Positions 38,595 through 48,200 of a DNA stretch of 64,000 nucleotides are shown here, in pieces. The first letter of the stretch is position 1. Each line of letters starts with the position of its first letter. Origin of the DNA: Pedobacter chinensis. Its GTDB lineage: Bacteria; Bacteroidota; Bacteroidia; Sphingobacteriales; Sphingobacteriaceae. The stretch lies in NCBI RefSeq assembly GCF_003339865.1, contig NZ_QPKV01000006.1, forward strand, positions 478,964 to 542,963, read 5' to 3'. Below the pieces are notes generated by a model. It did not search any database. It saw nothing but the letters and a program-made list of their open reading frames with translations, and had not been told where the DNA came from. A program made the translations under genes and the position numbers.

Positions 38595-39692
38595 ATGAAA
38601 AAACTAGCTAAACTGAAAAGTGACATACCATTTAATGAATTGCCTTTACTGCCTCCTGATCTAATTAAAGTGGAGACAATAGCTGTTTTAAGACAAGTTG
38701 TGCAATCTTCAATTGCACTTGCCGAATTAAAAGGATTAGCTTATACACTTCCTAATCCTTCCATACTTCTGAATGCTGTAATACTTAAAGAAGCCCGTAT
38801 GAGTTCGGAGATTGAGAATGTAATCACTACTCACGATAAGCTCTATCAGGCATTATCTGCAACTGGCACACAAATAGACCATGCCACTAAGGAAGTTTTA
38901 CGCTACAGAGAAGCTATGCTTGCCGGGTTTAAAATGATCATGCAGAAGGGATTTTTGAACACAAACGGAGTATTGGCTATACAGGAAATTCTGGAAGAGA
39001 ATAAAGCAGGACTTAGAAGATTGCCTGGCACTTCATTAAAAAATGCTGTTACCAGTGAAGTTATTTATACGCCACCGGATGATTATGATACGATCCTTGC
39101 CTTAATGAAAAACTTAGAGGAGTACATAAACGAAACTGATGTACTTTCTCCATTAATTAAACTGGCAGTTCAACATTATCAGTTTGAAAGCATACATCCA
39201 TTTTATGATGGTAATGGCAGGACCGGACGAATTATTAATGTCCTTTATTTGTGCTTGCATGGGCTTTTGGATAGTCCTGTACTTTATTTGAGTGATTATA
39301 TAATAAAACATAAACCTGATTATTATAGATTACTTGGAGAAGTTAAGACAAAAGACAATTGGGAGGAATGGGTATTATTTATACTAAAAGCTGTAGAGGG
39401 AACTTCCAAACAAGCCACTGATCAGATTAAGTCAATTAATCAGCTCTTTTTGAAATTACAGAATAAAATAAAAGAAGAGGCACCCAAGCTATACAATAAG
39501 GAGTTATTAGAGTTGTTATTTGAGCAACCATACTGTAAAATAGAATTTGTTATTGATAGACTTAAGGTCTCAAGGGTAACAGCTTCCAAATACCTCAATG
39601 GATTAGAAAAGATCGGAATATTGCAGTCTAAAAAAGTCTGGAAGGAAGCCTTATATGTCAATATCGAACTATTTGAACTTTTTAAAAAATAA
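38595..39692 (+). CDS. Fic family AMP-transferase with N-terminal inhibitory motif
   Basis: 365 residues. The active-site loop HPFYDGNGRTGR (H201) is complete, so the enzyme should be competent to transfer AMP (or another nucleotide part) to a protein hydroxyl. S70-xxx-E74-N75 (SSEIEN) matches the (S/T)xxxE(G/N) inhibitory helix, placed N-terminally as in class II Fic proteins, so self-inhibition is expected. The C-terminal region (about 290-365) has a winged-helix look (FVIDRLKVSRVTASKYLNGL). It is a single-gene unit with its own promoter and terminator. The target is unknown. Confidence 0.93.
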   Translation: MKKLAKLKSDIPFNELPLLPPDLIKVETIAVLRQVVQSSIALAELKGLAYTLPNPSILLNAVILKEARMSSEIENVITTHDKLYQALSATGTQIDHATKEVLRYREAMLAGFKMIMQKGFLNTNGVLAIQEILEENKAGLRRLPGTSLKNAVTSEVIYTPPDDYDTILALMKNLEEYINETDVLSPLIKLAVQHYQFESIHPFYDGNGRTGRIINVLYLCLHGLLDSPVLYLSDYIIKHKPDYYRLLGEVKTKDNWEEWVLFILKAVEGTSKQATDQIKSINQLFLKLQNKIKEEAPKLYNKELLELLFEQPYCKIEFVIDRLKVSRVTASKYLNGLEKIGILQSKKVWKEALYVNIELFELFKK

Positions 39693-39890
39693 ACTACTGC
39701 AGATGTTGAACTTCTTTTGTAGTGATACATTATTTAAGCCAACTCAAAATCATTTTCGTAGACTAGTATAGTTGTGATTTTAACTGTTTCTCAGGCTCCT
39801 CAAATTCATCCATTCCTCTTTTTAAATCGGTCAATCGCTTCGAATCTGTAATAAAGTGGGTTGAAATTTGCACCGTAAACACCTGTAACT

Positions 39891-39928
39891 GGGGAAAGAG
39901 CCTTTTCAAGATCTTTCCCCCTTTTTTT
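39891..39928 (+). terminator. Rho-independent terminator downstream of fic
   Basis: The arms GGGGAAAGA (39891-39899) and TCTTTCCCC (39912-39920) form a 9-base-pair stem, followed by C and seven T (39922-39928). It lies about 200 bases after the fic stop and is the only clear signal in the 39693-40184 gap. Confidence 0.8.
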
Positions 39929-40184
39929 GTTTTTCAGGTATATATGATCTATAAATTTACTGGAAACCATATTTATACAATTCATTTTTTTAGATTTTCA
40001 CGATTGCATTTTCTTTTATCCTTAAAGACTAAACTAAATAATGTTTTTCAGAAGATTGCCGTCCCATTTTTAATTCTTTGCTTTTCTCATATGATCCGTT
40101 TTTGCTCTGTCAGATTCCAGCTTTAGAACTGCGCTGATATGAGGTAAGAAGTTAAATTTCGAAAGGTATAAGCATTCCTCGGTC

Positions 40185-40970
40185 TCAATTTATTGTGTTA
40201 AGGAAGTTAAGGGATGATTTTCCTGTTTTAATGGTTTTATCCCTGATAAAGTCGTAGAGTTCTAGACGATAATTTTCGCCAACAGTAAGCATCAGGTTGT
40301 TCTGCATTCTAATCAAACTGTTCTCTACTTCATCAATATAATCCCTGGAGATGATGAAGGATCGATGTATCTGCATAAAGTTTTCCCTTTTGTTCAATAT
40401 TTCCTTAATCTTGGTCAAGGTTAATAGTGCTACCACAGTTTTAGTTTTGGTGTATATGGAGATATAATTTTGGATGCTTTCTATCGCAATAATTTCATCA
40501 AACCTGATTTTGACAAGTTTTGATTTTTCATTCTTGCTTTTAATAAAGAAAAATTCCTCTTCTCTGGAATGATGCTGTGTGTTCTTTTTGGGCTGTAGAG
40601 ATGGAAGTGTATTTAGTGTTTGAGCAAACTTAGCGATGGAGAAAGGCTTAAGCAGGAAAGCATCGGCCCGTATCTCAAAGGCATCGAGCGCATACTGCAG
40701 ATGTGCTGTCGTAAATATGATATAATGTGCTTTGGATCTGATGAGTCCAAAAAGTTCAAGGCCAGACATTCGCGGCATTTCCACATCTAAAAAGATGATA
40801 TCCACCTTGCGACCTTCCAATTCATCAGTTTCCTGTTGCAAAAAGTTCATAGCGTTTACCGGGTCGGTAAATGTTTTTAGCATGTGATAATTGCCCAGAC
40901 TATATACATAATCTGATAGGGTTTCAAGGGATGACAAATCGTCGTCGATGGCAATGCAGTTAAAATTCAT
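40185..40970 (-). CDS. LytTR family response regulator
   Basis: 261 residues. The receiver domain carries the acidic pair D9-D11, phospho-acceptor D62 (DIIFLDVEMPRMSG) and a lysine in FLLKPFSI. The C-terminal LytTR DNA-binding domain contains ESIQNYISIYTKTKTVV and FMQIHRSFIISRDYI. In Bacteroidetes this type is usually paired with a membrane histidine kinase, but none is adjacent. It is divergent from the RHS operon across 426 bases, so that operon is a candidate target. Confidence 0.94.
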   Translation of the reverse strand: MNFNCIAIDDDLSSLETLSDYVYSLGNYHMLKTFTDPVNAMNFLQQETDELEGRKVDIIFLDVEMPRMSGLELFGLIRSKAHYIIFTTAHLQYALDAFEIRADAFLLKPFSIAKFAQTLNTLPSLQPKKNTQHHSREEEFFFIKSKNEKSKLVKIRFDEIIAIESIQNYISIYTKTKTVVALLTLTKIKEILNKRENFMQIHRSFIISRDYIDEVENSLIRMQNNLMLTVGENYRLELYDFIRDKTIKTGKSSLNFLNTIN

Positions 40971-40991
40971 GTAGGAGCGTTTTTTTTGTCA

Positions 40992-41022
40992 CAAATATAT
41001 TACTTCGATCGTTAAATCCAAA
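40992..41022 (-). promoter_or_regulatory. Bacteroidetes consensus promoter for the LytTR regulator
   Basis: Read on the - strand, TTTG (41022-41019), a 19-base spacer and TATATTTG (40999-40992) match the Bacteroidetes -33/-7 consensus exactly. The start codon follows about 20 bases later at 40970. Confidence 0.75.
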
Positions 41023-41261
41023 TTCAAAACATTAAAAATGAATTAGTTTTTAAACCATTTTACTTTTGAGCATGCTTGTGCTTGTTTTCAAATCAATGAT
41101 GCCATTTAAGCCAACCACCGGATGAAGTTACCTTGAATGTAGCGTAAGGCCTTAAAGTGCTTTATTATAATGGCCAGGATGAATAATGCGTATGCAAGAA
41201 AGATTGCTGAAAACTTTAGGGTTTCATCAACCTTTTGCAGGTTTTGGTCAGTGAAATGATG

Positions 41262-41275
41262 GGTTCCGTGGAACC
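41262..41275. promoter_or_regulatory. 14-base palindrome upstream of the RHS operon
   Basis: GGTTCC-GT-GGAACC is a perfect inverted repeat 122 bases before the first gene of the RHS operon. It could be an operator or a short RNA hairpin in the leader. The gap 40971-41396 contains no gene. TACTTTTG at 41061-41068 resembles a rightward -7 element but lacks a good -33. Confidence 0.35.
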
Positions 41276-41396
41276 GGAATGTTAACGACGCTTAAATAAA
41301 CCTAAATTTTCTGAACTTCGAAGAGGAGTTCTCCACTTCAAAAACCAAACTTAAGCGCTCTGATCAATCTCTGTTTCCGTGTGAAATCAAGATGAA

Positions 41397-43745
41397 ATGA
41401 TGCCTAAAAACTATTATATGAACACGATATCCATAAGAGGGTGTGCTCTCATTTTAATGATGCTATGGTCGGGTATTTCCTCGGCACAGTTGCACGATAC
41501 CCTGCGGATTGTTAGAGACAGCCTCAGAAAAGGTATTACGCGAAGAGTTGATTCTGTATCGAAAAAAGCATGGTCAGAAGTGGATATGAAAAAGAAACAA
41601 CTTACTGGTCAGTTCAGTCAGTCTGATATAGGAAAGCTATTTGCCACAGACAGTTTGAAAAAGCAATCCGGTTTTGGATTGAAAGACTTTTCAGTAGAGA
41701 ATTCTGCCCAGTATATCAAGACACTGGATCCTTCATCAGGCAGAAGTTTTCTGAATAATGTAACTATTAACGGACAATTAACCATTTTTGGTATGCCCGT
41801 TGACCTCTCAGTGGCCAATAATTATAACGCTTTGCGGTCCTTTAATCCGCAGCAGGGTAATCTGTTCAGATTCAATGTTCCAAAACCAGGTTTTGATCAG
41901 CTTTTTGGTGCCGAACTTAGCCGTTACAAATCCTTACGTTCAACCATACTTCAAAATAAAAACCTGGAAAGTTTACTCAGATCAAAAATACAATCAAGAT
42001 TGAGCACGATTGCTCATGACAAACTTTCGGGTAGTCCAAAACTGGCTTCCCTGTTAAATAATCCGGATGCATTGCATAAACTCATCAGCATGGATGAAAA
42101 ACAACTGCGCTCCAGACTGGATGAAGCATTTGCAGACCTTAAACAGCATGTTAACTCAAAAAGTGATGCAATTCAACAGACAGCCACTGATTCCCTGAAG
42201 AAGATTGTTATCGCGGAACAGGAGAAACTGGTAAAAGAGATTACCTCGATAAAAAAGGAACTGAATGCTAATGGACTTGATGAGGCTAAGCTGATGGTTT
42301 TTCAAAAAATACTAGAGAACCGCATCTCGAAAAAGGAACTGGAAACTTTTGCTATGGAAGAATTGTCCAGAAATCCTAACTTAAACTGGTTACAGCGCTC
42401 ATATTCTCAGTTAGGAGAATTTCAGGCAGGTAATTTTGGTAGTGTTCTACCTGGAAATTCGCTCAACAGAGATCTTTTTTTAAATGGTTTCAACGTTTCG
42501 TTTAAAACTGCGAGAGGACCCGTTCGGGCTGGCTTAAGCAGTAATAAGGATATTCAGGCATCCAAGGATATTGGCTTTGAGACTTCCACTTTTTCGTTAC
42601 CTAAGCTGTATACCTACTTAAGCGTACCAACCACTAATTTCTCTTTTGGTTCAGGAAAGCTTTCGTGGGTGGGTGCTTATGACCGACAATTTTCAGGTTC
42701 GATGGCCACTGCGCTGAACGCATTGCCACGCAATAATCTCGTTTTTACCTTAAGCCAGGCACTTAATCTGAAGCAGGGTGGAATGCTGAATCTTGATGTG
42801 TCCAAGTCTTCCACTCAATATAAGAACCTGGCTAGTCTTGGCCCAGACCAACTCATGCTGGATCGCAATACCAATGGGAATTATTTTAGAGATGATTTTT
42901 TAGAAACGATGTCACTGGGAATGAACCATTCTCTGGATGCTAAGAGAATGGGACTGAAAAGTTCAGTTTATATCAATTATTCGGGCGTTGGCTTTCAGAA
43001 TCCTGGCCAGCAGGGGATTGGTAACCTGAACCTGCGTTTCGGCGGAAATATCAGGAAAAACATGTTTCATAACCGGTGGTCACTGGCACTTCGTTCAGAT
43101 TTTAAAAACATGCCAATCAGCGCACTTGATCATGCGCATTGGAAAAACTATCAGGTACAGGTAGATTCCAGGATCAAACTCTTCAGGGCTTCTTCGCTCA
43201 ATATTAAATACATGGAAAACGGTGTGGAGAAAGTCGCGGAGACGGTTACCCCGGTATATGGATCCAGAAAGGTGCAGGTTGACCTGAACAGCAGCTACAA
43301 GGTAATGGGCATAAACAGCTTTAGCCATATCGGCATGGGCAGACAGGAGATGCGGAATCCGCTTAGCCAGGGAAATACCAACCTGGCACAGTTGAACTAC
43401 CTTCAAACCATGGTATTTAAGGGCTTTTCGTTGAATGCGAGCCTTTTTTATAATCGTGAGTTAAGCCAGACCACGATACTCGGAAACATGTTAAATTCTG
43501 ATCTGGGTATACAGTATCAGATTTTTGGCACGGTAAGCATGTCAACCGGGCTTAGTTATTTGGACAACCAGTCACTTGCCCGTCAGGCGGGGGTTAAGCA
43601 AAGTATCCAGTTTATGCTCAGAAAACACTTTGACGTGAGCGGGTACCTCGACCTCAGACGTAATATGATTACTCCTTTATATCCTGATCTTTTTTCGACT
43701 TCGCGTGCAGAACTATCCATTCATTATTATCTAGACAAACCATGA
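41397..43745 (+). CDS. Outer-membrane beta-barrel protein with helical periplasmic region; first gene of the RHS operon
   Basis: 782 residues; the start is at 41397, though the ATG at 41418 (MNTISIRGCALILMM) would give a neater signal peptide ending near SSAQ. Residues about 190-330 are rich in charged heptad-like helix (for example LKKIVIAEQEKLVKEITSIK). The remainder alternates polar and aromatic residues like beta-barrel strands and ends in IHYYLDKP. No named family is recognised. As the opening gene of an operon of exported giant proteins it is a candidate for a dedicated outer-membrane secretion or anchoring component. Its stop overlaps the next start by 4 bases. Confidence 0.8.
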   Translation: MMPKNYYMNTISIRGCALILMMLWSGISSAQLHDTLRIVRDSLRKGITRRVDSVSKKAWSEVDMKKKQLTGQFSQSDIGKLFATDSLKKQSGFGLKDFSVENSAQYIKTLDPSSGRSFLNNVTINGQLTIFGMPVDLSVANNYNALRSFNPQQGNLFRFNVPKPGFDQLFGAELSRYKSLRSTILQNKNLESLLRSKIQSRLSTIAHDKLSGSPKLASLLNNPDALHKLISMDEKQLRSRLDEAFADLKQHVNSKSDAIQQTATDSLKKIVIAEQEKLVKEITSIKKELNANGLDEAKLMVFQKILENRISKKELETFAMEELSRNPNLNWLQRSYSQLGEFQAGNFGSVLPGNSLNRDLFLNGFNVSFKTARGPVRAGLSSNKDIQASKDIGFETSTFSLPKLYTYLSVPTTNFSFGSGKLSWVGAYDRQFSGSMATALNALPRNNLVFTLSQALNLKQGGMLNLDVSKSSTQYKNLASLGPDQLMLDRNTNGNYFRDDFLETMSLGMNHSLDAKRMGLKSSVYINYSGVGFQNPGQQGIGNLNLRFGGNIRKNMFHNRWSLALRSDFKNMPISALDHAHWKNYQVQVDSRIKLFRASSLNIKYMENGVEKVAETVTPVYGSRKVQVDLNSSYKVMGINSFSHIGMGRQEMRNPLSQGNTNLAQLNYLQTMVFKGFSLNASLFYNRELSQTTILGNMLNSDLGIQYQIFGTVSMSTGLSYLDNQSLARQAGVKQSIQFMLRKHFDVSGYLDLRRNMITPLYPDLFSTSRAELSIHYYLDKP

Positions 43746-44833
43746 GAATACCCTACCAGTATTTGGTTATGCTATTGCTGCTAACCATTGGCGCTAAGGC
43801 TCAGACCAGTATACAATTCATTCCCGAAGTTTACGGTACCACCATTAACGGACTCTTCAGGGCATCGATATTCAACAGCGGAGGTGCTAAAAACGTCAGG
43901 ATTAACATTACTGTAAGTGAGGCCAAGGCAGGGAAAGTGCTCATGATCAGCACCGGATCTTTCACACTTATGTCTGGAAATAATGTCATCCCTGTAGGGG
44001 TTGCCCAATCGGCAAATGTAGCGCTGAGTGAAAACGCAACGGCAAACTTCATTCGCCGCAATCAATATTTCCCACAAGGAGATTATGAGTATGATTTCAA
44101 TATTATCTCTGCTTCTTCCAGTGAAGAGATCATTGATCAGATCTTCAGTCATGAGGTCAGCCCACCGGCACCGCTCGATTTGATTGAGCCTTATGATCAG
44201 GATGAGATCTGTGAAAATCGGCCACTATTAACCTGGCAACCATCGGTGCCTCACGTTATGGGTTTGCTTTATCAGGTTGTGCTGGTAGAGGTAAAGGAAA
44301 AACAGAATGCTGTAGAGGCTTTGAACTATAACCTGCCGGTTATCAATCAGAAAGGGGTAATGGCTAACCTATTGCTCTATCCTCCAAATGCTAAAGATCT
44401 TTCAAAAGGTAAAAAATATGCCTGGCAGGTAACAGCGTATAAAGACCAAACGGTTATCAATCGATCTGATATTTGGTCATTTCAGGTGAATTGTAGCGAT
44501 ACGCTTGTAAATGTTGTTGAAAATGATTTTGGATATAGGGATATTGAGGATTTGGTAAAGGGGAACTTTTATGTGTCTGATGGATTTGTACGTTTTGCGC
44601 TGGTAAATTCTTATGCCGAGCAGAAGCTTCAGTACGAGGTTTTGTGTGTGAGCCATCCTGAAATTAAAATAAAACGACTTCCATCGGTAAAATTAAAAAG
44701 AGGACATAATAAGATCAATTTAGACTTCAGCCATAACCTATCATTTAAAGATGGCTATTCCTATGTCATGAAAGTTAATTTGCCTAGTGGAACAACGAAA
44801 AGTTTAAGATTTATTTATAAGGAAAAGGAATGA
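43742..44833 (+). CDS. Secreted protein with Fn3-like domain (TANFOR-like), unknown function
   Basis: 363 residues. A signal peptide (about 1-20, ending GAKAQ) is followed by a beta-rich part. Then comes a fibronectin-III-like segment with ENRPLLTWQPSVPHVMGLLY, VVLVEVKEKQNAVEALNYN and GKKYAWQVTAYKDQTVI, a pattern resembling the TANFOR-type secreted proteins of Bacteroidetes. It overlaps both neighbours by 4 bases, so all three are translated together. A structural or adaptor role beside the beta-barrel protein is inference. Confidence 0.75.
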   Translation: MRIPYQYLVMLLLLTIGAKAQTSIQFIPEVYGTTINGLFRASIFNSGGAKNVRINITVSEAKAGKVLMISTGSFTLMSGNNVIPVGVAQSANVALSENATANFIRRNQYFPQGDYEYDFNIISASSSEEIIDQIFSHEVSPPAPLDLIEPYDQDEICENRPLLTWQPSVPHVMGLLYQVVLVEVKEKQNAVEALNYNLPVINQKGVMANLLLYPPNAKDLSKGKKYAWQVTAYKDQTVINRSDIWSFQVNCSDTLVNVVENDFGYRDIEDLVKGNFYVSDGFVRFALVNSYAEQKLQYEVLCVSHPEIKIKRLPSVKLKRGHNKINLDFSHNLSFKDGYSYVMKVNLPSGTTKSLRFIYKEKE

Positions 44834-45240
44834 GGAAAATATTAGCAATCATAACAATATCCATATCAATAGCAGGATGTGCAAATTCTCCGCACTCCAC
44901 CGTCGAAGATGATGTATTGACTATTCAAACACATTTAAAAAAGAAAGAACAGGGTAGTTTAGCTTTTGCAGTGCGCATTTTTTCACATCGAAAGAACGAT
45001 GAAAAAAGGGAAAAGCAGCTCAATGAACAGATGGGTTATGGAATAGACAGTTGCTTTTACAGGATATATAAAGGCAGACGTGAATTCCCCACCGGTATTC
45101 TTCCGGTGGCGAACGGCATAAAGAATTGCTACGAATATATATTGTTATTTGATGATTTTGACGGAAATGTCAACCAGGAGCAATTGGTTTATAGAGACAG
45201 ATATATCAGTGGTAAGGCATATAATATGATTTTGAAATAA
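44830..45240 (+). CDS. Small putative lipoprotein
   Basis: 136 residues. The N-terminus IITISISIAGC is a signal peptide with a lipobox, so the mature protein should be lipid-anchored at the cysteine. The rest is polar, with LAFAVRIFSHRKNDEKREKQ and YEYILLFDDFDGNVNQEQLV. No family is recognised. It lies between the Fn3-like gene (4-base overlap) and the 2145-residue gene (2-base gap). Confidence 0.75.
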   Translation: MRKILAIITISISIAGCANSPHSTVEDDVLTIQTHLKKKEQGSLAFAVRIFSHRKNDEKREKQLNEQMGYGIDSCFYRIYKGRREFPTGILPVANGIKNCYEYILLFDDFDGNVNQEQLVYRDRYISGKAYNMILK

Positions 45241-45242
45241 AT

Positions 45243-48200
45243 ATGATGCGTTTTTTTAATAAAAGTAGAGTTAAACGGGTAGCCTGGCTGCTTATTATGG
45301 CTTCGATGGTAAACCTTTTTTATCCGCTGGTTGCTTATTCATTAACTTCAGGCCCCTCACAACCCGAGAGTCAGTCTTTTCAACCTGTTGGTACAACCGA
45401 TATGGTTGATCTGATAACCGGTGATTTTAAATATAATATTCCACTTTTAGATATTGATGGCTATCCATTGAACTTAAATTACCAGTCGGGTGTAGGAATC
45501 GAGGATGAGGCAAGTTGGGTTGGTTTGGGCTGGAATTTAAATGTAGGCTCCATTAGCAGACAGTTGAGAGGTGTTCCTGATGACTTGAAAGGTGATACCC
45601 TGAGTACCACACATTTTACCAAGCCGAAAGTAACCATAGGAGGAAAAATCAGTGCAAAAGTTGAAAACCGCGGAAAAGCTAAATTAAGTGGATCATTCAC
45701 TTTTGGGATATTCAGTGATAACTATACCGGAATCGGGGCAGAGATAGGCGCCAATGCAGGGGTGTCCTATTCATTTGCAAATGGCGGCATGCTTACCTCG
45801 GGTATGGGAATAGGCATTTTATCAAACACGGCAAGCGGAGTGGACTTATCACCTAATGTTTCCATGTCCATTGCCGACAACGGAAGGGAAAAAAGTATTG
45901 GAAACGCTGGATTAAGTTCTTCGCTCGGATATAATAGCCGGTCGGGGATGAAAAGTCTTGGATTGGGAAGTTCTATGCTTTCATTTAACACTTCATCGCC
46001 GCTTACATCCTTTAATACAGAACCCTTACAACCTAAAATACAGGTTCCATACAATACCAGGTACGATTCTTTTAGCATTGATCTTGGCGTTTCTGCCACG
46101 ATCATCTTTGCAGGCGGTGGCTTTACCGGATACAGAAGTGTGAGGGAAGTGGCTAACACCCAAATGCAGCATTTGGAATACGGATTTTTATACTCAGAGA
46201 GTGGAAAAAGCAAAAATAACGTTGTTCATGATTTTATTCGTGAAAAGGAAAATCCTGTGATCCCAGAATTGCCAAACCTGGCCATTCCTGTTGCTACGCC
46301 AGATATATTCACTTATAACAGTCAGGCTGGTTCAGGCCAGTTCAGGTTATACCGGGGCGGAACCGGTGCTTTTTATGATAATCTTGCTGTAGATAGATCA
46401 ACCGTTGGAACCTTTGGAACGGATTTGGGATTTGGGTATGGAGTACATTTAGGCGTAACACGTTTTGAACAGGCTACCTCTAATACGACAAGGAAGTGGA
46501 CCAGCAATAACCAGTATCTTAGTAAAGGAGATTTTCAGGATGAATCGGCAGCAATAGAAAAACAACATGTGTTTTTTAAAAGACCCGATGAACATACTCT
46601 TGAGGATAATGTGTTGAGTAGTAAAATCAAAGGAACAGACAACATCTCTGTCAACATCTCCGGTCATACCGCATTACAGGCGTTTAACACGGCTACGGGG
46701 ATTAATAACATAAACGATAAGATAGAACGAACCAAACGCCAGGAATTAAAAACCACAATCAGTTACCTCACAGCAAGTGAATCAGCAAAAGCGGGGCTCG
46801 ATAGAACCATAAAAACCTATCCTTTCAATAATATTTCGTCATTCAATCCATTATATGCGCTCTATGGCCAGGACGATGCCAGAATGAACACACTTAGAAA
46901 GGCACACCATCTATCAGAGATCACTGTGCTGAATGAAACCGGGCAACGCAGTGTTTATGGTTTGCCGGTATATAATAAAAAACAGGAAGAAATATCTTTC
47001 GCAGTGGATAATAGTATAGCCATCAGGAATGGAAAAACACCGGTTAGTTTAAATGCTCAGGGAAATATCAACCATACCATTGGCGATACTGACAATTATC
47101 TGCATCGTGATATTCAACCTGCCTACGCAAGCAGTTTTCTTTTAACCGGAATTCTCTCGCCTGACTATCTAGACAGAACAAATAATGGTATTTCTTCTGA
47201 TGACAACGGAACCGCTGTTAAATTTAACTATTCAAAAATAAACACCTATAAATGGAGAACTCCATTTAATTCAGGTGCTACGCCAGAAGCATCACTTAAC
47301 CGTGGCCTTTTGGCCGATCCAAAAGATGATAAAGGCAGCATTGTATATGGTGAAAAGGAAATTTATTACGTACATTCCATAGAGTCGAAAAATAAAATAG
47401 CCTATTTCATTACTGCTGACAGGGATGATGCGCTTGGCGTAACTGATTATAAAGGAGCACTGGATGCATCAGTCAGGCAGAAGTGCCTGGTAGAGATCAG
47501 GCTTTACAGTAAAGAGAATTTAAATAAACCAATCAAAACCGTAAAATTTCAGTATGGTTATGACTTATGTCCGAATACGCCAAATTCTGTTGCGGCCAAT
47601 AAAGGTAAACTTACTTTAAAACGGGTTTGGTTTGAATACGGATTGACACATAAAGGGCAGCACCATCCTTATGTATTCCAATACGGATCAAATCAATCTT
47701 ATGGCCACATGGCAACCGACCGGTGGGGTATTTACAAAAATGTAAATATAAACCCCGGAGGACTAAATAATGAGGAATATCCCTATGCCGACCAAAATCG
47801 TAGCAGAGCAGATCAAGCAGTGGCATTGTGGCATTTAACCCGTATCGAACTTCCTTCAGGGGGAATTATCGATGTTGGTTATGAAGCCGATGATTATGCT
47901 TATGTGCAAGACAAGAGGGCAACCGTGATGGTTCCCTTCAATTTCAGCAATAACAATATTGCCACGGCAAATTCCATTACGGTTGCCATTGATTCAATTC
48001 CTGCCAACGAACCCGATCTTTTAAAGTGGTTCAAGAAGGTTTACCTGAATGGATCTGATTACCTGTACACAAAATCGAACATTAAGATGAGTACAGCTAA
48101 CGCCAATAGTTATGGTAACGATCTGGACTTTGTTCCGGCTTATGTAAAGATTACCGGAGTAAATATACAGGGGAGCCAGGCGACACTACAAATGGAAAGT

